DNA from: JAEUQQ01 sp963697285
GTDB taxonomy: Bacteria > Acidobacteriota > Vicinamibacteria > Vicinamibacterales > JAFNAJ01
NCBI GenBank assembly: GCA_963697285.1
Contig: CAVONI010000010.1
Span: 9,723 to 73,722, forward strand
Length of the DNA: 64,000 nt
Direction: 5' to 3'
The position numbers and the translations under genes are program-made. The notes beneath the pieces are model-generated. The model saw only the letters and a list, made by a program, of their open reading frames with translations, ran no database searches and was not told the origin of the DNA. Position 1 is the stretch's first letter; every line of letters starts with the position of its first letter. Positions 52,579 to 60,818 of the stretch are shown here, in pieces.

Positions 52579-54225
52579 GTGCCACGACGCAGATACCAGC
52601 ACCTGACCGAGTGGGGATTGATCGCCTTCATGGCGGTCGCCTGCGCCTTGCTGTCGGTGCTGCAGTACCGCTGGACCGGCGAGTTGAGCCGCGCCGAGAC
52701 CGCCGGCCTGCGGGCAAGCCTGCAGACGAGGATCGAACAGGTGGCGCAGGCCTTCGATCGCGAGCTGTGGGCGGCAACGACCGCGCTCGTGCCCACGCGC
52801 GTGGAACTCGATCAGTACGGGTTCGCCGAAAGCCACGCGCGCCACGTGCGTGCGTGGGCCGCGGAGCAGCCACGCCCGGTGTTCGCGCGGGTGATGGTGA
52901 TTGCACCGGACGCACGGCGCGAGCCCGCCGTGTTCTCTCTCGACCTGGGGTCGGGCCGTCTCGAGCCGTCAACGTGGCCCGGCACGTGGCCCGCCGACCT
53001 GCGCGACACGATCGCTGCACGGCTGCGGGGCGATGGCCGCCCACCACGCCTGGAGCGTGACTCCTGGCTGATCGAACGACCCGTCTTCGGGGAGGACGGC
53101 GAGCGCGAGTGGGTCATCTTCGAACTTGATCAACGCTACCTGCGCGAGACGTGGTTGCCCGACCTGCTCGGGATGTTCGTCACCACCAGCGAGTCGATGG
53201 ACGTGGACGTCGAGGTCAGACACGCGCCGCCGCCTGCACCGCCCCTCTATTCGACGCGCCGCGACGGGGCGCCGGTCGAGCCGCCGCATGACGCCACGGC
53301 GCGGCTGTTCGCACGCCGCGGGCCCGAGATGGGTCCGCCGCGTGCCGGGGAACCGCCCCGATGGCTTCTCCTGGCACGCTACCGGGCACGCTCGCTCGAC
53401 ACGGCGGTGGCGGTCTCGCGGTGGCGCAACCTGGGCGTCGCCCTGCTGCTGCTGGCCATGGTGCTGATGGCGGCACTGGCGCTGCTGCGATCCACGCGGC
53501 GGGCCCGTCACCTCGCCGAAATGGAACTCACCTTCGTCGCCGGGGTGTCGCACGAGCTCCGCACGCCGCTCACCGTCATTCGCGGTGCGGCACACAACCT
53601 CCTCACAGGCGTCGTCCGCGACGACACGCGAAAGGAGGGCTACGCACGGATGATCATCGAGCACGCCGACCAGCTCACCGAGATGATCGAGCAGTTGCTG
53701 TCGTTCGCCAGCACGAAACGCCGCGCGGCCGACCTGCGGCGCGAACCCGTGTCGATTGCCGACGTCCTCGAGCGCGCCCGCGACGGCGCCATCGTCGACG
53801 TCAGGGCGTCAGGGTGCACGCTCGAGATCGCCGCCGCGCCAGACCTGCCACGCGTGATCGGCGATCCGGCCGCGCTGCGCCGGGCCTTCGCAAACCTGAT
53901 CACCAACGCCGCCAAGCACGGTGCCTCGGGGAACTGGATTGGCGTCAGCGCGGCCCGAGCTACGGCTGGGCAGCCCGCGATGATCGAGGTCCGGGTCAGC
54001 GATCGTGGCCCCGGCGTTCCCGACGCCGAAGCCTCGCAGGTCTTCGACCCGTTCTTCCGCGGACGCGCCGCCCGCAGCGCGCAGGTGCGCGGGTTCGGCC
54101 TGGGCCTGAGCCTCGTGAAGGACATCATCGAGGCCCACGGCGGCAGCGTGCGGCTCGAGCCGGCCGTTCCGCACGGCTCGGTGTTCGTGGTCCTGCTGCC
54201 CATGGCGCCGGAGCAGACGCGGTGA
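52579..54225 (+). CDS. Membrane sensor histidine kinase
   Basis: 548 residues. Two membrane helices (about 13-32 and 284-304) flank a periplasmic sensor domain of about 250 residues that I cannot assign. The HisKA domain has the phospho-acceptor His325 in GVSHELRTPLTVIRG. The HATPase part shows NLITNAAKHG (N box), DRGPGVP (G1) and GFGLGLSLVKDI (G2). The start is GTG 52579. Its stop overlaps the start of the response regulator (GTGA at 54222-54225), so the two are translationally coupled. The divergent peroxidase gene is a possible target, by position only. Confidence 0.93.
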   Translation: MPRRRYQHLTEWGLIAFMAVACALLSVLQYRWTGELSRAETAGLRASLQTRIEQVAQAFDRELWAATTALVPTRVELDQYGFAESHARHVRAWAAEQPRPVFARVMVIAPDARREPAVFSLDLGSGRLEPSTWPGTWPADLRDTIAARLRGDGRPPRLERDSWLIERPVFGEDGEREWVIFELDQRYLRETWLPDLLGMFVTTSESMDVDVEVRHAPPPAPPLYSTRRDGAPVEPPHDATARLFARRGPEMGPPRAGEPPRWLLLARYRARSLDTAVAVSRWRNLGVALLLLAMVLMAALALLRSTRRARHLAEMELTFVAGVSHELRTPLTVIRGAAHNLLTGVVRDDTRKEGYARMIIEHADQLTEMIEQLLSFASTKRRAADLRREPVSIADVLERARDGAIVDVRASGCTLEIAAAPDLPRVIGDPAALRRAFANLITNAAKHGASGNWIGVSAARATAGQPAMIEVRVSDRGPGVPDAEASQVFDPFFRGRAARSAQVRGFGLGLSLVKDIIEAHGGSVRLEPAVPHGSVFVVLLPMAPEQTR

Positions 54226-54908
54226 GCACGCGCATCCTCCTGGTCGAAGACGAGCCCGGCGTCATGATGATCGTCTCCGACCTGTTGCGAGCGCACGGGC
54301 ATGATGTCGATACGGCAACGGATGGACCGGCGGGACGCCGCGCCGCGCTCGAGGACCGCTACGACCTCCTCATCCTCGACGTCATGCTTCCGGGCCTCGA
54401 TGGCTTCGCGATCTGCGATGCGGCCAGGCAGCACGGTTTCGACGGGGCGATCCTCATGCTGACGGCACGGGCCCAGGTCGACGACCGCGTGCACGGGCTT
54501 CGCACTGGCGCCGACGATTACCTCGTCAAGCCATTCGACTCCGACGAACTGCTGGCGCGTGTCGACGCGTTGTTGCGACGCGTGCACAAGGCGGAGCTCA
54601 CGCCGGTGATGCGCTTCGAATTCGGCGATGTGTCGATCGACTTCTCGCGGTCGAGCGTGGCCAAGGCCGGTGTGCCCGTCAGCATGGCCGCGCGCGAGAT
54701 GCAGCTGCTCCGGTATCTCATCGATCACCGCGGCGAGGTGCTGTCGCGCGAGCGCCTGCTCGGGCAGGTCTGGCGCGAGCAGCCGTTCATCACGCCCCGC
54801 ACGGTCGATGTCCACATCGCGTGGCTCCGGCAGAAACTCGAAGACGAGCCGCAGGCGCCGAAGCATTTCGTCACCGTACGCGGCGAAGGCTACCGCTTCA
54901 CCCGGTAG
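54222..54908 (+). CDS. OmpR/PhoB-type response regulator
   Basis: 228 residues. The receiver domain (1-120) has the acidic pair in VEDE, phospho-acceptor Asp53 in LILDVMLPG, the Thr in MLTAR and Lys in DYLVKPF. The C-terminal winged helix (about 130-225) ends with TVDVHIAWLRQKLED and TVRGEGYRFTR, the OmpR-type DNA-binding signature. The GTG start lies within the last codons of the kinase gene. It partners that kinase; the target genes are unknown. Confidence 0.94.
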   Translation: MSTRILLVEDEPGVMMIVSDLLRAHGHDVDTATDGPAGRRAALEDRYDLLILDVMLPGLDGFAICDAARQHGFDGAILMLTARAQVDDRVHGLRTGADDYLVKPFDSDELLARVDALLRRVHKAELTPVMRFEFGDVSIDFSRSSVAKAGVPVSMAAREMQLLRYLIDHRGEVLSRERLLGQVWREQPFITPRTVDVHIAWLRQKLEDEPQAPKHFVTVRGEGYRFTR

Positions 54909-55008
54909 CCGCCGTCGAACGCGCGTCACAAGGATTGCCCCGACTGCGATTACAATGTGCCGCGTCAACCTGATTCACCGGTCGTTCATCGCGACGAAGA
55001 CCTGCACG

Positions 55009-55035
55009 CGGGCGTCCTGATCGTTCAGACGCCCG
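55009..55035 (+). promoter_or_regulatory. Hairpin just before the ribosome binding site of the oxidoreductase operon
   Basis: CGGGCGT and ACGCCCG form the outer stem, and CTGA-TCGT-TCAG continues it past a single bulged C. The hairpin ends three bases before GGGGAG (55039-55044), which serves the ATG at 55051. It may control translation or protect the mRNA 5' end. A TACAAT at 54951-54956 is a weak -10 candidate. Confidence 0.5.
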
Positions 55036-55050
55036 AACGGGGAGATCCCG

Positions 55051-56061
55051 ATGCCAGACGATGAGATGTTCCCCCCGCCCGAGCCGCATCACGACATCGC
55101 CCCGGGCGGCGACACGCCTGAACCGTCAAAGCCGCCGCTGACGCGCCGCGACTTCCTGATCCGGAGCAACGCCGGCGCCGTGGCCGTGGGTGTCATCACG
55201 GGCGTGGGCTACCCTGCGGCTACCGCTGCGGCCCAGCCCAGGCCCGCGGCGACCCAGACGCGGCCCGCGGCGTCCCAGCCGACCCAGGCTCCCGCCAGCG
55301 ACCTCGGCACGCGCCGCGTGACGCTCGACATCGACGGCAGGAAGCACGACGTCGCCGTCGACGTGCGCGAGAGCCTGTGGGAGACGCTGAACTACCAACT
55401 CGGGCTGTCGAACGCCAACCTGGGCTGCGACCGCGCGCAGTGCGGGGCCTGCACCGTGCTCGTCGACGGACGGCCCGTCACGAGTTGCAGCCTGCTCACC
55501 GCCCGGCTCGGCCGGGGGCAGAAGATCCTCACCATCGCCGGCATCGCCAGGGGTCCCGGCATCGCCGGCCTGCATCCCGTGCAGCGCGCGTTCTGGCAGG
55601 AGGGCGGGTTTCAGTGCGGCATCTGCACCCGTGGCTTCGTGATGACGACGTATGCCCTGCTCGAGGCGAACAAGAACCCGACCGACGCCCAGATCAGGGA
55701 GGCGCTGTCAGGCAACATCTGCCGCTGCGGCGAATACGACGGCATCGTGGCCTCGGTGAAGAAGGCGGCCGCCGAGCTGAGCGGGGAGGCGGTCGTCTAC
55801 ACCGCCGCGCTGAATGTCGTCCAGGCGGCCGGGCCCACGGCCGCAGTCGCAGGCTCGGCGTCGCGCCAGTTCGAGTTCGTCACCCCGCTGGGCACCATCG
55901 AGCAGTTCGACGAGCTCGCCGTTGAACTGAAGCAGAAGCCCGGCATCCTCGGCGTGGCGGGCAGTGAGCGCACGATCACCCCCACGTGGGATCCCGCGAG
56001 GCTCGACGAGCCGCGCGTCCGCCAGATGCTCGCCGAGGCCGGTCACCCGGTCAGGCCCTAG
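55051..56061 (+). CDS. Aldehyde oxidoreductase 2Fe-2S subunit, Tat-exported (PaoA-like)
   Basis: 336 residues. It starts with a short charged leader, then a twin-arginine signal (TRRDFLIRSNAGAVAVGV) and a Pro/Gln/Ala-rich linker. The plant-type 2Fe-2S domain has GCDRAQCGACTV plus a later Cys; the second, helical 2Fe-2S domain has CGICTRGF and CRCGEYDG. Together these pass electrons from Mo to FAD in xanthine-oxidase-family enzymes. Beyond the usual end (near residue 240) there is an extra module of about 75 residues (QFEFVTPLGTIEQFDELAVEL) without a clear family. It is the first gene of a three-gene operon. The Tat signal places the whole complex in the periplasm, as for PaoABC. Confidence 0.9.
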   Translation: MPDDEMFPPPEPHHDIAPGGDTPEPSKPPLTRRDFLIRSNAGAVAVGVITGVGYPAATAAAQPRPAATQTRPAASQPTQAPASDLGTRRVTLDIDGRKHDVAVDVRESLWETLNYQLGLSNANLGCDRAQCGACTVLVDGRPVTSCSLLTARLGRGQKILTIAGIARGPGIAGLHPVQRAFWQEGGFQCGICTRGFVMTTYALLEANKNPTDAQIREALSGNICRCGEYDGIVASVKKAAAELSGEAVVYTAALNVVQAAGPTAAVAGSASRQFEFVTPLGTIEQFDELAVELKQKPGILGVAGSERTITPTWDPARLDEPRVRQMLAEAGHPVRP

Positions 56062-56081
56062 AAGGACCAAGGAGCCTCGCC

Positions 56082-58568
56082 ATGGCAGTTACAGTCGATG
56101 CCCTGCGGGTCGTGCAGGACCCGGCATATGCGGCCAGCCTGACCGATGCGCACTGGCACGCCTTGAACCAGGATCCGACCTGGAGCGAACTGGTCGGCGA
56201 ATTCCACGAGATGGTCGCGCCCGTCGTGGCGCGCTACGGCGATCGGCTGGGGGTGCCGGCGCCCCAACCGGTCGAGCCGAGGTCCGCGCCGGCGCCGGGT
56301 GGTCCGTTCCAGGTCGTGGGCACACGCGTCGCACGCCTGCACGGCCTCGGAATCGTCACCAGCCTCGGGCAGTACACGCAGAACATGCGGATGCCCGGGA
56401 TGCTGCACACCCGCACGCTGCGCAGCCCGCACCCGCATGCCCGCGTGAAGAGCGTCAACACCCGCAAGGCCGAGGCCCTGGCCGGCGTCGTGGCCGTCCT
56501 GCACCGCGGCAACCTCCCCGAGGAGTACCGCGACGTCAAGATGGGCAGCGGACCGCCCGACCGGTTCCTCTTCGACGAGGAGGTCTTCGAGGTCGGCGCG
56601 CCGATCGCCGTGGTCGCGGCCGAGAACGAGCACGTCGCCGACGAAGCGACCCACCTGATCGAGGTCGAGTACGACGTCCTGCCCGCCGTCTTCGACATGA
56701 TGGACGGCGTGAGCGCGTCGGCGCTCAAGCAGTGGGACAACAAGGAGAACGGCACCATCATTGCGCGGACGCCCCCGCTGGTCCGCGGCACGCCCGACAG
56801 CGCGAGGGCCGACACCACGGTAGACGCCGTGCTGACGCGATCGACCGAGCAGCACGTCGCGCTCGAGCTGACGAACTCGCTGATGTACTGGGACCAGGAC
56901 CGCCTGGTGGCCTACTACACCAGTCAGCACGCGCACGGCTCGCGCGCCGGCCTGTCGCAGGCCCTCAAGATTCCGGCCAACCGCGTCAGGCTGATCCAGA
57001 ACGGCTACATGGGATCCGGCTACGGCTACCGGTCGGGAATCGACGCGGCCGAGGTGCACACGGCGATCCTGGCCAGGATGACCGGGCGGCCGGTCAAGAC
57101 GATGTACACGCGCGAAGAGGACTTCGTCACGCGCACGCACCGGCCCGCATTCCGCAACGAGATGAAGCTGGGCGTGAACCGCGACGGGACGATCCAGTTC
57201 GGGCAGTTCCACGTGTACGCGAACGTCGGGGCGCATCGCTCGGGCGCGGCCAACGGCGCGTGGTTCACCATGCAGAACCTCTACACGATTCCGAACTTGA
57301 AGCTGGAGGCGATCGACGTCTTCACCAACAGCTACAGATCGGGGCCGTACCGCTGCGTGAGCCACCCGAACGGCACCTTCGCCCTCGAGATGATGATCGA
57401 GAAGGCCGCGGCTGCGATCGGTATGGATCCCGTCGAGTTCAGGCTCAAGAACCTCAACGAGACGGGCAACCCCGACACCAAGACGCCGTTCAGCAACCCC
57501 GGCATTCGTGACTGCATCACGGCGGCCGCCGACCGCATCGGGTGGAAGCAGAAGTGGCACGCGCCGCGGGCAAAGGTCGTGCGCCCCGGCGTCTACCACG
57601 GCATCGGCCTCGCGGCGCACGCCTGCAGCCACGGCGCCGGCACCAACCCCGCGACCGGCCAGGTGATCGTGAACACCGACGGCAGCGTGCAGTGCGTGTC
57701 GGGGAGCACGGAGATCGGGCCGGGCCAGCGCACCCAGATGGCGATGATCGCCGCCGAGGCCCTCGGCGTGCCGTTGCGCCAGGTGAGCATCACGACCTAC
57801 GTCGACACCGACAACACGACCGACGCCGGCAGCACGTCGGGGAGCCGGCAGACCAACACCGGCGGGCGCGGCATGTACGAAGCGGCGGTCGACGCGAAGC
57901 GCCAGATCCTGGCCGCCGCAGCCGAGAAGTTCGTCGCCGACGCGAAGGCGAAGAACCAGTCGTTCGCGGTGACAGCCGACCAGCTCGACATGCGGAACGG
58001 CGAGATCTTCGTGAAGGCCGACCCGTCGCGGACGCTGCGTCTCGCCGCGGTGGTGCAGGCCATCGGCCTGCCCATCCTCGGGCGGGCCATCTACAAGCAG
58101 GACAACGACTGGGAGCGCACCGCCTGGGCCTCGCACGCGGTGGAGGTCGAGGTCGACACGGGAACGGGCACCGTGCGGGTGACGTCGTTCGTGGCCGCGC
58201 ACGACGTGGGCCGCGCGATCAACCCGTTCGCGGTGGAGCAGCAGATCCGCGGCGGCGTGGTGATGGCCCTGGGGGGCGTCTTCACCGAGGAACTGCTGCA
58301 AGACGCGACCACGGGGCTGACGCTCAATCCGAACCTGCTCGATTACGGACCGCTCAGCATCCAGGACGTGCCCGAAAAGATCGACGTGGTCATGATCGAA
58401 CGCCCGAAACACTACGGCGTCTTCGGCGCGCACGGTGTCGGCGAACCCCCGATGGGCCCGCCCGGGCCGGCCGTTGCTGCGGCGGTGTACAACGCGGTTG
58501 GCGCGTGGATGGACCACATGCCGATCACGCGCGAGAAGGTGCTGGCCGCTCTCAGGAACGTGAGGTAG
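56082..58568 (+). CDS. Aldehyde oxidoreductase molybdopterin-binding subunit (PaoC-like)
   Basis: 828 residues of the large xanthine-oxidase-family subunit that holds the molybdenum cofactor and oxidises the substrate. It has the a/b hammerhead domain (VVGTRVARLHGLGIVTS, MLHTRTLRSPHPHARV) and cofactor-binding segments (GYMGSGYGYRSG, STEIGPGQRTQMA). The catalytic-Glu loop is GVGEPPMGPPGPA near the C-terminus. The first 90 residues are extra and unlike the family core. No own export signal is seen; export with the Tat-bearing small subunit is likely. AAGGAG lies 8 bases before the ATG at 56082. Probable substrates are aldehydes; specificity cannot be told. Confidence 0.92.
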   Translation: MAVTVDALRVVQDPAYAASLTDAHWHALNQDPTWSELVGEFHEMVAPVVARYGDRLGVPAPQPVEPRSAPAPGGPFQVVGTRVARLHGLGIVTSLGQYTQNMRMPGMLHTRTLRSPHPHARVKSVNTRKAEALAGVVAVLHRGNLPEEYRDVKMGSGPPDRFLFDEEVFEVGAPIAVVAAENEHVADEATHLIEVEYDVLPAVFDMMDGVSASALKQWDNKENGTIIARTPPLVRGTPDSARADTTVDAVLTRSTEQHVALELTNSLMYWDQDRLVAYYTSQHAHGSRAGLSQALKIPANRVRLIQNGYMGSGYGYRSGIDAAEVHTAILARMTGRPVKTMYTREEDFVTRTHRPAFRNEMKLGVNRDGTIQFGQFHVYANVGAHRSGAANGAWFTMQNLYTIPNLKLEAIDVFTNSYRSGPYRCVSHPNGTFALEMMIEKAAAAIGMDPVEFRLKNLNETGNPDTKTPFSNPGIRDCITAAADRIGWKQKWHAPRAKVVRPGVYHGIGLAAHACSHGAGTNPATGQVIVNTDGSVQCVSGSTEIGPGQRTQMAMIAAEALGVPLRQVSITTYVDTDNTTDAGSTSGSRQTNTGGRGMYEAAVDAKRQILAAAAEKFVADAKAKNQSFAVTADQLDMRNGEIFVKADPSRTLRLAAVVQAIGLPILGRAIYKQDNDWERTAWASHAVEVEVDTGTGTVRVTSFVAAHDVGRAINPFAVEQQIRGGVVMALGGVFTEELLQDATTGLTLNPNLLDYGPLSIQDVPEKIDVVMIERPKHYGVFGAHGVGEPPMGPPGPAVAAAVYNAVGAWMDHMPITREKVLAALRNVR

Positions 58569-58573
58569 GCGAC

Positions 58574-59569
58574 ATGAAGCGCTTCGAACTGTACGAGCCG
58601 ACCACCGTTCGCGAGGCCGTCCGCATCCTCTCCGGACTCGGCCAGAAGGGCCGCCCCCTCGCGGGCGGCAGTGACCTGGTCGCCGGGGTGATGAAGGACT
58701 GGATCGAGGGCGACGGCATGCCGCTGCCCGACGCGCTGGTCGATCTCTCGACCATCCCCCAGTTGCGCGGCATCAAGGTCGACGCGAAGGGGGCCACGAT
58801 CGGCGCGATGACCACGCTCACCGACATCGTCGAGTCGAAGGAGCTGGCCGAGCGCTTCCCGCTGCTCACCCGCGCGGCGCTGAGCGTCGCCTCGCCGTTG
58901 ATCCGCAACTACGGCACGCTGGGCGGCAACCTCAACCAGCGGCCGCGCTGCTGGTTCATGCGCGGCAAGGACTTCGACTGCTACAAGAAGGGCGGCGACA
59001 CCTGCTTCTCGGTCACCGGCGACAACCGGCACCACGCGATCATCGGCGGTGAACTCTGCTACATCGTCCACCCTTCGGACACGGCAACGGCCTTGCTCGC
59101 CCTCAACGCGCAGGCGAGGATTGCCGGGCCGACGGGCGAGCGGACCGTCGCGTTCGACCAGTACTTCACGGGCCCGCGCGTGGACGTCCTGCGCGAGAAC
59201 GTGCTCGTGCCCGGCGAACTGCTCGTCGAGGTGTTCGTGCCGGCCCCGGCCGCGGGCAGCCGGCAGGCGTGGACGAAACTGAAGAACCGCCAGGTCTACG
59301 ACTTCGCGGTGGCGGCGGTCGCCGCCATCTTCACCGCGGAAGGTGATACCTGGAAGGACGGCCGCATCGTGCTGGGCGGCGTGGCGCCCGTGCCGTACCG
59401 TGCACAGGTCGTCGAGAACCAGTTGGTGGGCAAGAGCATCAGGACGAGCATCAAGCAGGCGGCGGCAGCGATTCGCACCGTCGCGCGCCCCATGAGCATG
59501 AACGCCTACAAGGTGGACGTCACGCAGACCCTGATCGAGCGCACGATCCTGGAGGCCCTCGACGCGTAA
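58574..59569 (+). CDS. Aldehyde oxidoreductase FAD-binding subunit with Cys-rich insert (PaoB-like)
   Basis: 331 residues of the medium, FAD-binding subunit. The PCMH-type FAD motifs are RPLAGGSDLVAGVMK and RNYGTLGGNLNQRPRC. Just after these come three cysteines (RCWFMRG, DFDCYKK, DTCFSV), and a fourth in GELCYIVHPSDTA. This matches the loop that binds an additional 4Fe-4S cluster in PaoB and in the beta subunit of 4-hydroxybenzoyl-CoA reductase. The C-terminal CO-dehydrogenase-flavoprotein domain follows. The ATG lies five bases after the Mo-subunit stop. Gene order here is small-large-medium, while paoABC is small-medium-large. Confidence 0.92.
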   Translation: MKRFELYEPTTVREAVRILSGLGQKGRPLAGGSDLVAGVMKDWIEGDGMPLPDALVDLSTIPQLRGIKVDAKGATIGAMTTLTDIVESKELAERFPLLTRAALSVASPLIRNYGTLGGNLNQRPRCWFMRGKDFDCYKKGGDTCFSVTGDNRHHAIIGGELCYIVHPSDTATALLALNAQARIAGPTGERTVAFDQYFTGPRVDVLRENVLVPGELLVEVFVPAPAAGSRQAWTKLKNRQVYDFAVAAVAAIFTAEGDTWKDGRIVLGGVAPVPYRAQVVENQLVGKSIRTSIKQAAAAIRTVARPMSMNAYKVDVTQTLIERTILEALDA

Positions 59570-59581
59570 CGCCGTCGTCGC

Positions 59582-59607
59582 GTAGGGGCCGCGCCCCTGC
59601 GCGGCCC
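59582..59607 (+). repeat. REP-like hairpin (GTAGGGGCCGC type)
   Basis: GTAGGGGCCGCG followed by CCCC-TG-CGCGGCCC matches the copy at 3764-3789 nearly base for base and those at 43596-43672. It lies 12 bases after the oxidoreductase operon stop, between convergent genes. Confidence 0.75.
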
Positions 59608-59690
59608 GGGCGATGATCGTGAGTGGCGCTGTTGGCGCGCCCTGAGCGTGCCGAAGGGTGCGGCCCGGCGCCTCTCGCCGTGCCGCGAGC

Positions 59691-60497
59691 CTACCCGCGC
59701 AGCAGCGGCTGGATGCAGTTCAGCATCGAGTTGTGGATGACGCCGTTGGTCGCGATGTAGCCGCCATCCGAGTAGAGCCACGTCATGCCGCGAACGTCGG
59801 TGAGCGTCCCCCCGGCACGTTCGAGGATCAGGCTGGCCGCCGCGATGTCCCAGATCTTCAGGTCGAGGTGCCAGTAGGCGTGCAGTCGCCCCGCGGCCAC
59901 GCTGCAGAGGCCCAGCGCGGGCGAGCCCATCACGGTGCACTCGACGACCTGATCGACCATCGCGCCGACGATCGCTACCGCCTGTTTGCGACGGTCGCCG
60001 CTGCGTGGCCAGTCGGTTCCCACGATCGCGCCCGCCCAGGCCTCGGAGCCCTCGGAAATCTGCTGCACGTTGATCGACTGCCCGTTCAACCGTGCCGACG
60101 TGTCGCGGGTGGCCGTGAACACCTCGTCGCGGCACGGGTCGTACACCACGGCGACTCGGATGTGCCCTTCAGATCGCAACGCGATCGAGATCGCGAAGTT
60201 GGGGAGGCCCTGGACGAAATTGAGGCTGCCGCAGATGGGATCGACGATCCACAGGTGCGCCGCATCCACGGGGACCGCCGCATCCTCTGGCCCTTCTTCA
60301 GCCAGGATCCCCGATCCGGGGAGGCCGGCCGAGAGGCTCGACACGATGGCGTCCTGGACTCTCAGCGACGCCTCGGAAACGACGTCGCGGTGGCCCTTCC
60401 ACGACAGGTAGCCGGGACGGCCCATGCGAGCGAGGGCCACTTCCCCGCCAGCGCGCGCCGCGGCGACGGCCAGATCGAGGGCCTCATTGCTCGTCAT
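59691..60497 (-). CDS. Inositol monophosphatase-family protein with altered metal site
   Basis: 268 residues, the normal family length. The metal-binding signature normally read as DPIDGTxNF is DPICGSLNF here (Asp86, Cys89, Ser91), so one carboxylate ligand is replaced by cysteine. The preceding AEEGP keeps the Glu pair, and the C-terminal LKIWDIAAASLILERAGG keeps the third-metal Asp. Typical members dephosphorylate inositol-1-phosphate, PAP or fructose-1,6-bisphosphate with Mg2+. Activity or metal preference may be changed here. The ATG at 60497 fits the family N-terminus; an upstream in-frame start at 60545 is less likely. Confidence 0.85.
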   Translation of the reverse strand: MTSNEALDLAVAAARAGGEVALARMGRPGYLSWKGHRDVVSEASLRVQDAIVSSLSAGLPGSGILAEEGPEDAAVPVDAAHLWIVDPICGSLNFVQGLPNFAISIALRSEGHIRVAVVYDPCRDEVFTATRDTSARLNGQSINVQQISEGSEAWAGAIVGTDWPRSGDRRKQAVAIVGAMVDQVVECTVMGSPALGLCSVAAGRLHAYWHLDLKIWDIAAASLILERAGGTLTDVRGMTWLYSDGGYIATNGVIHNSMLNCIQPLLRG

Positions 60498-60818
60498 CGC
60501 GTTGATTCCGAGGACCGGAGCGTGTGCGTGAGCTTCAGCGCCCACACGAAGTCCACTTTCCTCGCCAGGGCCAGCAGAGTGCGCATTGCGACACCATACC
60601 CCAACACGGAGGGACGTTGAGCTAGCATCCCGAGCCGAGGCTCCGCTCGCGCCGAGTGCACTGCCCGTTCGTCACACGCTTGCGCTCGCACGCGTGAACA
60701 GGCGTAGGCTTGTCAGTGACTCACCGCGGTCACCACTTGACGCGGCAACACGATCCGCTCATCGGGCGGCAGGGGCGCGCCTTCCTTGTGGCAGACACGG
60801 CGAGGAGGGGAGGTCTGT
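60498..60818. other. Divergent intergenic region, nothing assigned
   Basis: 321 bases between the divergent monophosphatase and PD40 genes. No RNA gene or clear promoter was seen. A GAGGAGGGGAGG stretch (60802-60812) is the ribosome binding site of the following gene. Confidence 0.6.
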
